A DNA stretch of 64,000 bases, taken from Anthoceros angustus (lineage: Eukaryota > Streptophyta > Anthocerotopsida > Anthocerotales > Anthocerotaceae). The DNA is taken from NCBI GenBank assembly GCA_010909165.1, contig MU008160.1:744001-808000 (forward strand), read 5' to 3'. The notes below the pieces were generated by a model. It searched no databases. It was not told the origin of the DNA and saw nothing but the letters and a program-made list of their open reading frames with translations. Numbering within the stretch: position 1 is the stretch's first letter; every line of letters begins with the position of its first letter. Of the stretch, positions 12,187 through 23,845 are shown piece after piece. The position numbers and the translations under genes were made by a program.

Positions 12187-12480
12187 TTACTGCCCATAGA
12201 TAGATGAACACGCATTAACATAATGAACGCACGCATCTTGGAGGAGCAGGTCCTGAGCTGCGTCCTCCAATCTGGTACATATGCTAGGAATACATCCCGA
12301 TGATGTCGTTTGCAAAGAATGCGTCCGAGCCCAACCCAAATTGTACTGCAAGAGCATGCACTCGCTCACCACTGACGACATCTTCTTCGCCATGCCCGTC
12401 TTGAGGACATCATAAAAGATCGTGTCGGAGACATGGTATCCTCGCTGCACCAGGGTGTCCATCTTTTTGGTAACCATGTT
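12187..12480 (-). pseudogene. antisense PPR remnant upstream of PPR-5
   Basis: On the minus strand the frame reads a PPR-like block, QRGYHVSDTIFYDVLK then MAKK, which corresponds to the first L motif of the cluster genes (SLFYTVLKLC...AKK). A second frame then reads LGSDAFFANDIIGMYS and a GGR block, matching the first S motif. It is therefore the 5' end of a diverged PPR gene placed head to head with PPR-5. It is frameshifted and truncated. Confidence 0.6.
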
Positions 12481-12611
12481 AGACTACGTTCCAATTGCTT
12501 GTTTTGGTGTCTCTTGCCGTGGGTACCCAGTGAAAATCAGTCCGCACTATCCTTCAGGGCGGTGTGGTCATACACAGTGCCTGGCCATCCTGCCATAGTC
12601 TGTTGTTAGAC

Positions 12612-12638
12612 TCATCTTCCGACAGCGGTCCCTGAACG
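12612..12638 (+). promoter_or_regulatory. conserved leader immediately before the PPR start codon
   Basis: The words CATCTTCCGACAGCGG and CCCTGAACG directly precede the ATG. Nearly the same block precedes the start of PPR-6, -7, -9, -11 and, in part, -12 and -2. Its C/T-rich run ending in CGACAG|CGG could be a 3' splice site of a 5'-UTR intron or a promoter/leader element. The sequence alone does not decide. Confidence 0.5.
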
Positions 12639-15600
12639 ATGGCCAAAGTGTGGCAACCGGACCTGTTATGGACCCAACAAATTCGTTTGTGTTCAGGGAT
12701 TCTACAAGGAGATCCGGCTCACCTCACTTCAGGGAGTCAACTCCCGGCAAACAATCAGGCCTCCAGGTGCAGCAGTGTAAGGAGCCCAGCACTTCCCCTT
12801 CCGAGAACATGTGTGGGTGGGGACGGGGTTTTCAGTGATGGTCGTCGCCAGGAGCAGGAGCACTTGTGGCAACAACTTTTCGTGGAACCTACCATGTGGC
12901 GGGACAACAGACGGGATAAAAAGAGCTCCCGTTCGCCTGACTTCCGGCGTAAGGGGTCCGGCGAGGTCCTGTGGTTAAACAGCATGTTCAAGCCAGCTTG
13001 GGTTGATGAGCACCTGGTTACCTTGGATACGCAGATGGGTCATGGTGCCTTCCTTCCAAGTCGAGCTCTCGGATAAGCCTGAACCTGGGAGGCGTGCAGG
13101 ATCGGAAATGGGCGTCGTGGCTGGAACCGTGAGCATGTGTCAGCAGGGAAGCTTTCTGAGGCCGTCGGAGCCCTGGAATCTCTGGCGCAGACAGGCTCTG
13201 CTATTTCTCAGTCTCTGTTTTACACTGTGCTGAAGCTGTGTACAGCTCGGAAGAATTTGGGTGTGGGGCGACGCGTTCATGACCTGAGTGTTAAACTTGG
13301 GTACGAGTCGAATGCATATTTGGGGAACCACATCTTGCGCATGTATGCATTTGGGGGTAGGCTGAATGAGGCCATGGATGTGTTCACCAGGGTGGGCAAA
13401 CCAGATCCCTTCATGTGGTTTTCCATCATCTCTGCACATGCTAAACATGGGAAGCCTGAAGAGGCCATACAATTGTACCATGAGATGTGTAGTTCAGGAG
13501 TGAAGGCAAATGGTCACGTGTTTGTAGCTGCACTTCAGGCTTGTGCATTGGCCGCGGACTTGGAAACTGGCAGAAAAGTGCACTATGATGTGTTGCACAG
13601 TGGCATTCCTACCAACTTGTTTGTTGGCAACTGCCTGGTGGACATGTATGCAAAATGTGGCGAACTACAAGATGCACTCCTGGTTTTTGAAAGCATGGCC
13701 ACAAAGGATGTGGTGACATGGAATGCCCTGATTGCTGGGTATGCACAGCAAGGGCCAACAGGCGCTTGTTGTGTATGGACAAATGGAGCAGGAGGCCTGA
13801 TTGGCTAACCATGTTACTGCTTGCCTTCTGAAGGCCTGTGCAAGCACTGGTGCCTACAGAAGGGCAGGCAGCTGCACTCAGATTGTCAAAAGAGGACTGC
13901 TGGATGACATACTGGTGGGCAACTGCCTGGTGGACATGTATGCAAAATGTGGTGAACTGGAAGATGCACGCCAGGTTTTTGACAGCCACAAAGGATGTGG
14001 TGACATGGAATGCCCTGATTGCTGGGTATGCACAGCAAGGCTCACATGAGGCACTTGTTGTGTATGGACAAATGGAGCAGGAGGGCCTGATTTTGGCTGA
14101 CCATGTTACTTTTGCTTGCCTTCTGAAGGCCTGTGCAAGCACTGGTGCCTTACAGAAGGGCAGGCAGCTGCACTCACAGATTGTGGAAAGGACTGCTGGA
14201 TCGTTGGTGGGCAACTGCCTGGTGGACATGTATGCAAAATGTGGTGAACTGGAAGATGCACGCCAGGTTTTTGACAGCATGGCCACAAAGGATGTGGTGA
14301 CATGGAATGCTGATTGGGTATGCACAGCAAGGCCAAAAGTGTATGGACAAATGAGAGAGGGCCTGATTTTGGCTGACCATGTTACTTTTGCTTGCCTTCT
14401 GAAGGCCTGTGCAAGCACTGGTGCCTTACAGAAGGGCAGGCAGCTGCACTCACAGATTGTGAAAGAGGACTGATAACGTAGTGTGGCAACTGCCTGGTGG
14501 ACATGTATGCAAAATGTGGTGAACTGGAAGATGCACGCCAGGTTTTTGACAGCTTGGCCACAAAGGATGTGGTGACATGGACAGCGCTGATTGCTGGGTA
14601 TGCCCAGCAAGGGCTTGGACATGAAGCACTTGCTGTATATGGACAAATGGACCAGGAGGGCCTGATCGTGGCCAACGATGTTACTTTTGCTTGCCTTCTG
14701 AAGGCCTGTGGACTGGCTGGTGCCTTACAGATGGGCAGGCATCTGCACTCACAGATTGTTGAGAGAGGACTGCTGGATGTAGTGTTGGGCAACTGCTTGG
14801 TGGACATGTATGCAAAATGTGGTGAACTGGAAGATGCACGCCAGGTTTTTGACAGCATGGCCACAAAGGATGTGGTGACATGGAATGCCCTGATATCTGG
14901 GTATGGTACTTGTGATGAAGGTCACAGGCACTAGCTTGTTTTGAGGAGATGTTGCCGGTATTCAGCCTGATGCTACTTTTACTTGCCTTGCAGCATGCAG
15001 TCATGAGGGACTGGTCGACGAAGGTCGCAAGCACTTTGATTCCATGGCTGAACAGCACGGCATCAAACCTACTATTGAGCATTACATTTGCATGATTGAG
15101 CTTCTTGGGCGTGCAGGCCATTTAGATGAGGCAGAGAAGATGCTATTATCATGTGAGGGCCAAAGTAATTTTGTGGGCCTGACGTCTTTGTTGAATGCCT
15201 GCAAAAGTCACGGGGATATAGAGAGGGCGATGTGGTGTTTTGAAAGCATTGTGAAGCTGGACCCTCAGCGGGCGTCTTCTTATGTGCTCATGGCCAATGC
15301 GTACGCAGATGCAGGTAGGTGGGCCGATGTTGACAGGATTGAAACACAGAGAATGGTAGCAGGAGCTAACAAGAAACCTGCAGTGGCGACCATTGAGGTG
15401 AATAAGCTTGTACATAGATTTCTGGTAGGAGAAAAAAGAGAGGATATTGCGCAAATAGTGGAGAGCACGAATGCACGTCTGAAGCAGGAAGGAGGCCACT
15501 CCACACAAAGTTGGTGCCACTGTGTGTGAGAAGGAAAAGGAAGATGCGCTTTGTGGGCATGCTGAGAAGCTAGCTCTGGCGTTTGGTCTGTTGAACACTG

Positions 15601-15765
15601 AGTGGGACACCTCTGGTGGTAACGAAGAATCTACGCATGTGCAGTGACTGCCACAGTTCCACGGAGATCATGTCAAGGATTGAACAGAGAGACATTGTTG
15701 TAAGGGATGGGTACCGTGTGCATCGATTCGCAAATGGTTGTTGCAGTTGTAAGGGTCGACCCTGA
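12639..15765 (+). pseudogene. PPR-5: long DYW:KP PPR copy with five PLS triads, frameshifted
   Basis: Start is ATG 12639, end is TGA 15763-15765. The longest open parts are 13137-13808, 13838-14473, 14497-14934 and 15044-15529. In order it has the N-terminal block, L-S, five PLS triads (S motifs near 13640, 13930, 14220, 14500 and 14805), P2-L2-S2, E1, E2 with KPAVA near 15375, then a DYW:KP domain broken near 15500. The end would be GRP. With two more triads than PPR-9 it would reach six more bases along an RNA. Frame breaks are small deletions, several of them inside otherwise near-identical triads. Confidence 0.85.
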
Positions 15766-15974
15766 CAGTATGGCAGAACTAGCCAGTGCGCAAGTATGCA
15801 TCCCAGAGAATATTGCTTTGTTTTGGGTGGTGAACGTGCTTGCCTGCCTCCTTCCTTTCCAAACTGAAACAGGGACATAGATCGGCAACACTGATGTGCC
15901 TCTTCTCGCAATAGCGATCATCAAAATCGAATGAGTCTCCTCTCACACACAAGTACTGTGAAGACAAGGGAGAA

Positions 15975-16200
15975 GATAACAAGTGTATTATAGTCCACTT
16001 GGAGCGAGTTTTTCTGTCATGGCACTTGGTACTTAGCAATTTGCACCATGGTGTCTAAGCTACTTGCACCAAGGGCATCCTCGCCGTCTAGGCACCCCAT
16101 TTAAAGTTTCGATCCAAGCGGATGATGCCTATCAGCGGCGTTCTTAGCGTTCTTACAAATGTGTGTCCGTTTGGCCTAAGCCATGGCCATTTGGACCTAC
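15975..16200. repeat. dispersed non-coding repeat, copy 1
   Basis: This shares the words CATGGCACTTGGTACTTAG, ACCATGGTGT, GCACCAAGGGCATCC and TTGGCCTAAGCCAT with 17640-17830 and with 52885-53080. The last copy, read on the minus strand, ends in AATAAA followed by a TTC microsatellite, as in a retroposon 3' end. I do not recognise the family. Confidence 0.6.
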
Positions 16201-16539
16201 ATCGACAGAAACTAGGCAGTCCCCGGCACCGAGTGTGTAGGTACGTCGTCTGTCACCCTTAGGTCTCCCAAAACGAAGCCCCACAAGGGATCAGTCCCCG
16301 TGGATTTCCTGGCTTCCATGCCTCAAACGAAGTCCTAGTCATACATGTATACTACACGCATGATGAACACGAGAGATGGGAAGCGGAGACCGGAAGGTGC
16401 GGGCTGTTCGGGTGCCTCGGAATCCTGGGTGGGTGATGAGAGCTGCGAGCCTGCCAGCACCGGAGACCGGAAGATGCAGGTTTCTCTCGGGTGCCTCGGA
16501 AATAGCGCCCAATGGTTCCCGTACTAAGAGCCTGTGTCT

Positions 16540-16745
16540 CTGAAAGAGGCCCAGCCTGCCATTCTGGGAGGACATCCCGATGATGTGATTGGCATGACAG
16601 AGCATGCAGGCACGCGCTCGCTACACTGACATCTTGTTGGGCTTCCTCTGCCATGCACCGTTTGAGGACATAGTAAAAGAGCGTATCGGAGACATGGCAT
16701 CCTCGCTGCTCCACGCTACCCAATCTAATTGGCAAGCATGTAAGA
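16540..16745 (-). pseudogene. antisense PPR remnant upstream of PPR-6
   Basis: The minus strand reads EQRGCHVSDTLFYYVLKR then MAEE, followed by an ACLHALSC block, an L-type PPR motif like the one at 12187-12480. It stands head to head with PPR-6 and is truncated and frameshifted. Confidence 0.55.
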
Positions 16746-16931
16746 AGACCAAGAAGGATCTATTGTTCTGTTAGACTACGTTCCAATTGTTCTGTTTTGT
16801 GTCTTCTTGCCATGGGTAGCCAACAGAAAACCGTCTGCACTCGTCTTCAGGGTGGTGTGGTCATGCACAGCACCTGGACATCCAGCCACAGTCTGTTGTT
16901 GTACTCATTTTCCGACAGCGGCCACTGAATG

Positions 16932-17468
16932 ATGGCCACAATATGGCAACAGGAACCGTTGTGGGCCCAACCAATTGGTCTGTGTCCAGGGATACTACGA
17001 GGAGATCCTGCTCACCTCACTTTAGGGAGTCAGCACCCGGCAAACAACCAAGCCTCCAGGTGCAGCAGTGTAAGGAGCTCATCACTTCCACTTCCGGAAA
17101 AATGGATGGGTGGGGACTGGGTTTCCAACGATGGACGTCGCCAGGAGCAGGAGCACTTGTGGAAACAATTTTTTCTGGACCCTACTATGTGGTGGGACAC
17201 CAGGCAAGATAAGAAAAGCTCCCATTCGCCTGACTTCCGGCGTAGGGGATCCGGCGAGGTCCTGCGCTTAAACAACTCGTTTACGCCAGCTTGGGTTGAT
17301 GAGCAGCTCGTTTCCTTGGATGTGCAGATGGGTCATGGTGCTTCTCCTTCGAAGGGGAGCTTTCCGGATAACCCTGAACCTGGGAGGCGTGCAGAATTGG
17401 AAATGGGCGTCGTGACGGCTGCGACCGTGTGCATCGATTCGCAAAGCTTGTTGCAGTTGTCGACCTTG
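16932..17468 (+). pseudogene. PPR-6: N-terminus fused directly to the DYW terminus
   Basis: From ATG 16932 about 165 codons of the N-terminal region are nearly intact (an open frame covers 16929-17486), ending at the TAATV block before the first PPR motif. At 17424-17429 the bases ACCGTG are shared between the N-terminal site and the DYW site (...GGTACCGTGTGCATCG...). After this point the sequence is the last few codons of a DYW:KP gene, in a shifted frame. The whole PPR tract, the E motifs and most of the DYW domain (about 2.3 kb or more) are missing. This is a clean internal deletion at short homology. Confidence 0.85.
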
Positions 17469-17469
17469 A

Positions 17470-18440
17470 CAGTATGGCAGAACTAGCCAGAAGATGCATC
17501 CCAGAGTGTTTTGTTTTGGGTGAACGTGCTTGCCTGCTCCCTTCCTTTCCAAACTGAAATAGGACATAGATCGGCAACACTGATGTGCTCTAATAGCGAT
17601 CATCAAAATCGAATGAGTCTCCCCTCACACACATACTGTGAAGATAAGGGAGAAGATGTGTATTATAGTCCACTTGGAGCGATCTGTCATGGCACGGACT
17701 TAGCAGGCACCATGTGAAGCTACTTGCACAATGGCATCGCCGTCTAGGCAATTTAAAGTTTGATCCAAGTGGATGATGTATCAGCGGCTTAGTTCTTAAA
17801 ATGTGTGTGGGGCAAGCCACCATTTGGACCTACATCGAGAAACTAGGCAGTTGGCACCGAGTGTGTAGAATGTCGTCTGTCATTAGTCTAAAATGAAGCC
17901 TGAAGGATCATGGATTTCCTGGTATGTCAAACGAAGTCTAGTCATACATGTATACTACACGCATGTGAACATGAGAGAAGAGACCAATGGGCTGCTGGGT
18001 GCCTCAACTGTGGGTGATGAGCTGTAGCACAGCACCGGAGACCGAAGATGCAGGTTTCTGGGTGCCCTCATGCGCCCATGGTTCCTGCACAAGAGCCTGT
18101 GTCTCTGAAAGAGGCCCGCCATTCTGGGAGGACATCCCGATGATGTGATTGGCACCAGAGCATGCAGGCACGCGCTCCACACTGTCTTGTTGGGTCTGCC
18201 ATGCATCGTTTGAGGACATAGTAAAAGAGCGTATGGAGACATCATCCCTGCTGCACACTACCCAATCTTTGGCAAGCATGTAAGAAGACCAAGAAGGACT
18301 ATTGCTGTTAGACTACGTTCCAATTGTCTGTTTTGTGTCTTATGGTACAACAGACCGTCTGCACTGTCTTCAGGGTGGTGTGGTCATGCACAGCACCTGC
18401 ATCCAGCCACAGTCTGTTGTTGTACTCATCTTCCGACAGC
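17470..18440. repeat. tandem copy of the 15766-16930 intergenic region
   Basis: The whole spacer between PPR-5 and PPR-6 is repeated, with many small deletions, between PPR-6 and PPR-7. It includes the dispersed repeat (17640-17830), the antisense PPR remnant (about 18110-18280) and the promoter-proximal leader. The array therefore grew in gene-plus-spacer units. Confidence 0.75.
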
Positions 18441-18451
18441 GGCCCTGAATG

Positions 18452-21019
18452 ATGGCCACACATGGCAATGGACCGTTGTGGACCAAATTGGTGTGTCCAG
18501 GGATTCTACGAGGAGATCCCGCTACCTCACTTTAGGGAGTCAGCACCCGCAAACAAGCCTCCAGGTGCAGCAGTGTAGGAGCCACACCCACTTCAAAAAT
18601 GGACGGTGGGGGACGGGTTTCCAACGATGGACGTCGCCAGGAGCAGGAGCACTTGTGGCAATTTTTTCTGGACCCTACCATGTGGTGGGACAACAGACGA
18701 GATAAGAAGAGCTTCGCCTGACTTCCGGCGGGGTCCGGCGAGGTCCTGTGGTTAAACAACGTTTGCCAGCTTGGGTTGATGAGCAGCCTGTTTGGATATG
18801 CAGATGTGGTGCCTCTCCTTCCAAGTCGAGCTCCGGATAAGCCTGAACCTGGGAGGCGTGCAGGATCGGAAATGGGCGTCGTAACGGCTGGAACCGTGAG
18901 CATTATGTCAGCAGGGAAGCTTTCTGAGGCCGTTGGAGCCCTGGAATCTCTGGCGCAGACAGACTGCTATTTCTCAGTCTCTGTTTTACAGTGCTAAAAC
19001 TGTGTACAGCTAAGAAGGATTTTGGGGCGACGAGTTCATGATCTCTGTCAAACTTGGGTACGAGTCGAATGCATACTTGGGGAACCATATCTTGCGCATG
19101 TATGCATCTGGAGGTAGGCTAGAGGAGGCCATGGATGTTCACCAGGTGGGCAAACCAGATGCCTTCATGTGGTTTTCCATAATCTCTGCATATGCTAAGC
19201 ATGGGAAACCTAAGAGGCCATACAACTGTACCATGAGATGCGTAGGTGGGAGAGTGAAGGTCACGTCTTTGTAGCCCTTCAAGCTTGCCGACTTGGAATC
19301 TGGCAGAAAGTGCACTGTGATGTGTTGCACAGTGGCATTCCTCTAACTTGTTTGTTGGCAACTCTGGTGGACATGTATGCAAAATGTGGAACTGAAAGAT
19401 GCGCCAGGTTTTTGAAAGCATCTGGATGGTGACATGGACTGATGTTGCACAGCAAGGGCTCAGCCAAGAGGCACTTGTGTATGGACAAATGGAGCAGGAG
19501 GGCTCATTTTGGCTGACCATACTTTTGCTTGCCTTCTGAAGGCCTGTGCAAGCATGGTGCCTGACGGGGCAGCTGCACTCACAGATTGTGAGAGACGGAT
19601 ACTGGTGTCTGCCTGGTGGACATGTATGCAAAATGAACTGGAAGATGCACGCCAGGTTTTTGACAGCATGGCCACAAAGGATGTGGTGACATGGAATGCC
19701 CTGATTGCTGGGTATGCACAGCAAGGGTTCGGACATGAGGCGCTTGTTGTATGGACAAATGGAGCAGGAGGCCTGATTTTGGCTGACCATGTTACTTTTG
19801 CTTGCCTTCTGAAGGCCTGTGCAAGCTGGTGCCTTACAGAAGGGCAGGCAGCTGCACTCACAGATTGTGGAAAGAGGACTGCTGGATAACATACTGGTGG
19901 GCAACTGCCTGGTGGACATGTATGCAAAATGTGGTGAACTGGAAGATGCACAGGTTTTTGACAACTTGGCCACAAAGGATGTGGTGACATGGAATGCCCT
20001 GATTGCTGGGTATGCACAGCAAGGACTGGGCCAAGAGGCTTGTTCTGTATGGACAAATGGAGGAGGGCGTGGCTAACCATGTTACTTTTGCTTTCTGAAG
20101 GCCTGTGCAAGCACTGGTGCCTTACAGAAGGGCAGGCAGCTGCACTCACAGATTGTCAAAAGAGGACTGCTGGATAACGTAGTGTGGGCAACTGCCTGGT
20201 GGACATGTATGCAAAATGTGGTGAACTGGAAGATGCACGCCAGGTTTTTGACAGCCACAAAGGATGTGGTGACATGGAATGCCCTGATTGCTGGGTATGC
20301 ACAGCAAGGACTGGCCAAGAGGCGCTTGTTGTGTATGGACAAATGGAGCAGGAGGGCCTGATTTTGGCTGACCATGTTACCTTGCCTTCTGAAGGCCTGT
20401 GCAAGCACTGGTGCCTTACAGAAGGGCAGGCAGCTGCACTCACAGATTGTTGAAAGAGGACTGCTGGATACGTAGTTGGGCAACTGCCTGGTGGACATGT
20501 ATGCAAAATGTGGTGAACTGGAAGATGCACGCCAGGTTTTTGACAGCATGGCCACAAAGGATGTGGTGACATGGAATGCCCTGATATCTGGGTATGGTAC
20601 TTGTGATGAAGGTCACAAGGCACTAGCTTGTTTTGAGGATGTTAGTTGCCGGTATTCAGCCTAATGATGCTACTTACTTGCCTTTAGTAGCATGCAGTCA
20701 TGAGGACTGGTCCACGAGGGTCAAGCACTTTGATTCCATGGCTGAACAGCATGGCATCAAACCTACTATTGAGCATTACATTGCATGATTGATCTTCTTG
20801 GGCGTGCAGGCCATTTAGATGAGGCAGAGAAGATGCTATTATCATGTGAGGGCCAAAGTAATGTTGTGGGCTTGACGTCTTTGTTGAATGCCTGCAAAAG
20901 TCACGGGGATATAGAGGGCGATGTGGTGTTTTGAAAGCATTGTTAGGCTGGACCTCAGGGGCGTCTGCGCATGTGCTCATGGCCAATGCCTATGCAGATG
21001 CAGGTAGGTGGACCGATGT
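18452..21019 (+). pseudogene. PPR-7: DYW:KP PPR copy with five triads, ending in E2; fused to PPR-8
   Basis: Start is ATG 18452. The N-terminal block, L-S pair, five PLS triads (S motifs near 19375, 19620, 19915, 20200 and 20495), P2-L2-S2, E1 and the beginning of E2 can be followed through many frames. It is the most deletion-rich copy. At 21017-21024 the E2 sequence passes, at the shared GTGGACA, into a PPR S motif of PPR-8. It therefore has no KPAVA box and no DYW domain of its own. Confidence 0.8.
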
Positions 21020-23134
21020 GGACATGTATGCAAATGAAACTGAAAGATGCGCCAGGTTTTGCATGGCCAAAAAGGATGGGACATGGACACGCTGATTGCT
21101 GGGTATGCAAGGGCTCAGCCAAGAGGCACTTGTTGTGTATGACAATGGAGCAGGAGGGCTCATTGTTGTGAACCATGTTACTGCTTGCCTTCTGAAGGCT
21201 TGTGCAAGCACTGGTGCCACAGAAGGGCAGGCAGCTGCACTGATGTAAAGAGGACTGCTGGAACGTACTGGTGGGCACCTGCCTGGTGGACATGTATGCA
21301 AAATGTAGTGAACTGGGAGATGCACGGCGTGTTTTTGACAGGCCACAAAAAATATGGTAACATGGACGGCCCTGCTTGCTGGGTATGCTCAGCAAGGGTT
21401 CGGACATGAGGCACTTGTTGTCTATGGACAAATGGAGGAGGAGGGCCTGATTTTAGCTGACCACATTACTTTTGCTTGCCTTCTAAAGGCCTGTGCAAGT
21501 GCTGGCGCCTTACAGAAGGGCAGGCATCTGCACTCACAGATTGTGGAACGAGGACAGCTAGACAACATACTGGTGGGCAACTGCCTGGTGGACATGTATG
21601 CGAAATGTGGTGAACTGGAAGATGCACAACATGTTTTTGACAGCCGACAAAGGATGTGGTAACATGGACGCCCTGATTGCTGGGTATGCAGCAAGGCTGG
21701 ACAGAGGCACTTGTTTTATATGGACAAATGGAGCAGGAGGGCCTCATTTGGCTAACCATGTTACTTTTGCTTGCCTTCTGAAGGCCTGTGCAAGCACTGG
21801 TGCCTTAGAAGGGCAGGCAGCTGCACTCACAGATTGTGAAGAGGACTGCTGGATAACAGTGGTGGGCAACTGCCTGGTGGACATGTATGCAAAATGTGGT
21901 GAACTGGAAGATGCACGCCAGGTTTTTGACAGCTGTACAAAGGATGTGGTGACATGGAATGCCCTGATATCTGGGTATGCACAGCAAGGACTCGGCCAAG
22001 AGGCGCTTGTTGTGTTTGGACAAATGGAGCAAGAGGGGCTGATTTTGGCTAACCAGGTTACGTTCGCTTGCCTTCTGAAGGCCTGTGCAAGCTCTGGTGC
22101 CTTACAGAAGGGCAGGCAGCTGCACTCACAGATTGTTGAAAGAGGACTGCTGGATGACGTAGCATTGGGCAACTGCCTGGTGGACATGTATGCAAAATGT
22201 GGTGAACTGGAAGATGCACGCCAGGTTTTTGACAGCTTGGCCACAAAAGATGTGGTGACATGGACCGCCCTGATATCTGGGTATGGTAATTGTGATGAAG
22301 GTCACAAGGCACTGACTTGTTTTGAGGATATGTTAGTTGCTGGTATCCAGCCTAATGATACAACTTTTACTTGCCTTTTGGTAGCATGCAGTCATGAGGG
22401 ACTGGTCCAGGAGGGTCGCAAGTACTTTGATTCCATGGCTGAACAGCATGGCATCAAACCTACTATGAACATTACACTTGTATGATTGATCTTCTTGGGC
22501 TGCAGGCCATTTAGATGAGGCAGAGAAGATGCTTTATCATGTGAGGCCAAAGTAATGTTGTGGTTGACGTCTTTGTTGAATGCCTGCAAAAGTCACGGGG
22601 ATATAGAGAGGGCGTTGTGGTGTTTTGAAAGCATTGTTAGGCTGGACCTCAGTCTGCGCATGTGCTCATGGCCAATGCCTATGCAGATGCAGGTGGAGCG
22701 ATGTAGACAGGATTGAAACAGAGAATGGTAGCAGGAGCTAACAAGAAACCTGCAGTGGCGACCATTGAGGTGAAGCAGGTACATAGATTTGGGAGAGAAG
22801 AGAGATATTGCGCTTAAGGTAGAGAGCACGAATGCACTTCTAAAGCAGGAAGGAGGTCATGTACCTCACACAAAGTTGGTGTTGAAGCCACTGTGTGAGA
22901 AGGAAAAGGAAGATGCGCTTTGTGGGCATGCTGAGAAGCTAGCTCTGGCGTTTGGTCTCTTGAACACTGAGTGGGACACCTCTGGTGGTAACGAAGAATC
23001 TACGCATGTGCAGTGACTGCCATAGTTCCACAGAGATCATGTCAAGGCTTGAACAGAGAGACATTGTCGTAAGGGATGGGTACCGTGTGCATCGGTTTGC
23101 AAATGGTTGTTGCAGTTGTAAGGATCGACCATGA
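21020..23134 (+). pseudogene. PPR-8: four-triad 3' part of a DYW:KP PPR gene, fused downstream of PPR-7
   Basis: This begins inside an S motif at the PPR-7 joint and has no N-terminal region. It has four further triads (S motifs near 21285, 21585, 21885 and 22185), P2-L2-S2, E1, E2 with KPAVA near 22745, and a DYW:KP domain. The end is TGA 23132-23134 after CSCKDRP, a Gly-to-Asp change in the GRP end. An open stretch of 295 codons runs from 21598 to 22485. The DYW part is frameshifted at 22970 (NTEWDTS reading). The PPR-7/8 fusion would form one tract of about nine triads. Confidence 0.8.
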
Positions 23135-23700
23135 GAAGGAGAACTTCCCAGTGCCCAAGTGTGTACGCCAGGGAATATTCATTTCTTCAGAGGGGTGAAT
23201 ATCGCCATCCCTGTCGACACTGAGACAGCCAAATATGGCCCTACAACGCTGAATGTGTCTCCTCTTGTGCATTGCTACTGTAAGGAAGGGCTGATTGCAG
23301 GCGACAGTGCAACCTTTATGTTTCTAACTTCACATCTGAGATTCTGGGGAAGAGATCTGAGTGAAGGGAAGGAGATGTCTCATGGCAATATGGCATGTCA
23401 GAACCTTTTGGCGAGGCCCTCGCGTGTACACACATGTGCATACATTTGTAGTGTAAAGGACCTGGCCTGTAGCGTACATTTCAGATGCAACATGTTATTC
23501 ACTTGTGTCGGTAGGGTTTTTAGGTGCACATGTTGTGGCCTTGTGGCGATGGGGACCGGCCGTGTTTTTCAGTCGGGTCCTCAAGCGTACCCTCTTCGTG
23601 CTCGTGTTTGTTGTGGTGAGCGCAGCGATGGACACAATTCTGCCAATGTTGGTGGTACCCAGTCATTGCTGCACTTCCCAATCGACTTCTGAGAATGCCA
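23135..23700 (+). other. conserved PPR 3' flank
   Basis: This is about 450 bp homologous to the flanks after PPR-4 (11472 on) and PPR-12 (47238 on). Shared words include GGGAATATTC, GGAAGAGATCTGAGTGAAGG, TTGGCGAGGCCCTCG and GGCCTG. It is probably the 3' UTR and downstream region inherited with the duplicated gene. No coding signal is seen. Confidence 0.6.
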
Positions 23701-23764
23701 GATTCTTATTGCCTTGCATGTGATTTGGTAACCCAAGAAAGACAGGCCACAAATATGGAATTGC

Positions 23765-23845
23765 AACAACCACCGTAACTACCTTTCCAGCGCCACTAGA
23801 GTTAGATTTATTCATATCCATTTCTTTCTCGCCTGCTGGATCTGG
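23765..23845 (-). other. fragment of an unidentified gene, related to 39335-39435
   Basis: The minus strand encodes EMDMNKSNSSGAGKVVTVV. The plus strand at 39335-39435 encodes EIDMDKSNSNVNATGAGK followed by VVTVV. Both are isolated pieces in opposite orientation 15.6 kb apart. This suggests remnants of the same gene or mobile element, which I do not recognise. Confidence 0.6.

Noticed and set aside
13609-14646. A 345-codon minus-strand frame and many similar minus-strand frames opposite PPR copies (rich in FCIHVHQA and HILCGHAV words)
   Set aside because: They are antisense shadows of the PLS triads. The same peptide appears opposite every [11 protein letters not shown] motif and keeps open only because of the repeat's codon composition.
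13600-14900. Regularly spaced repeats that might suggest a CRISPR-like or satellite array
   Set aside because: The period is 306 bp and each unit encodes a P-L-S motif triad; it is coding repetition in a plant gene.
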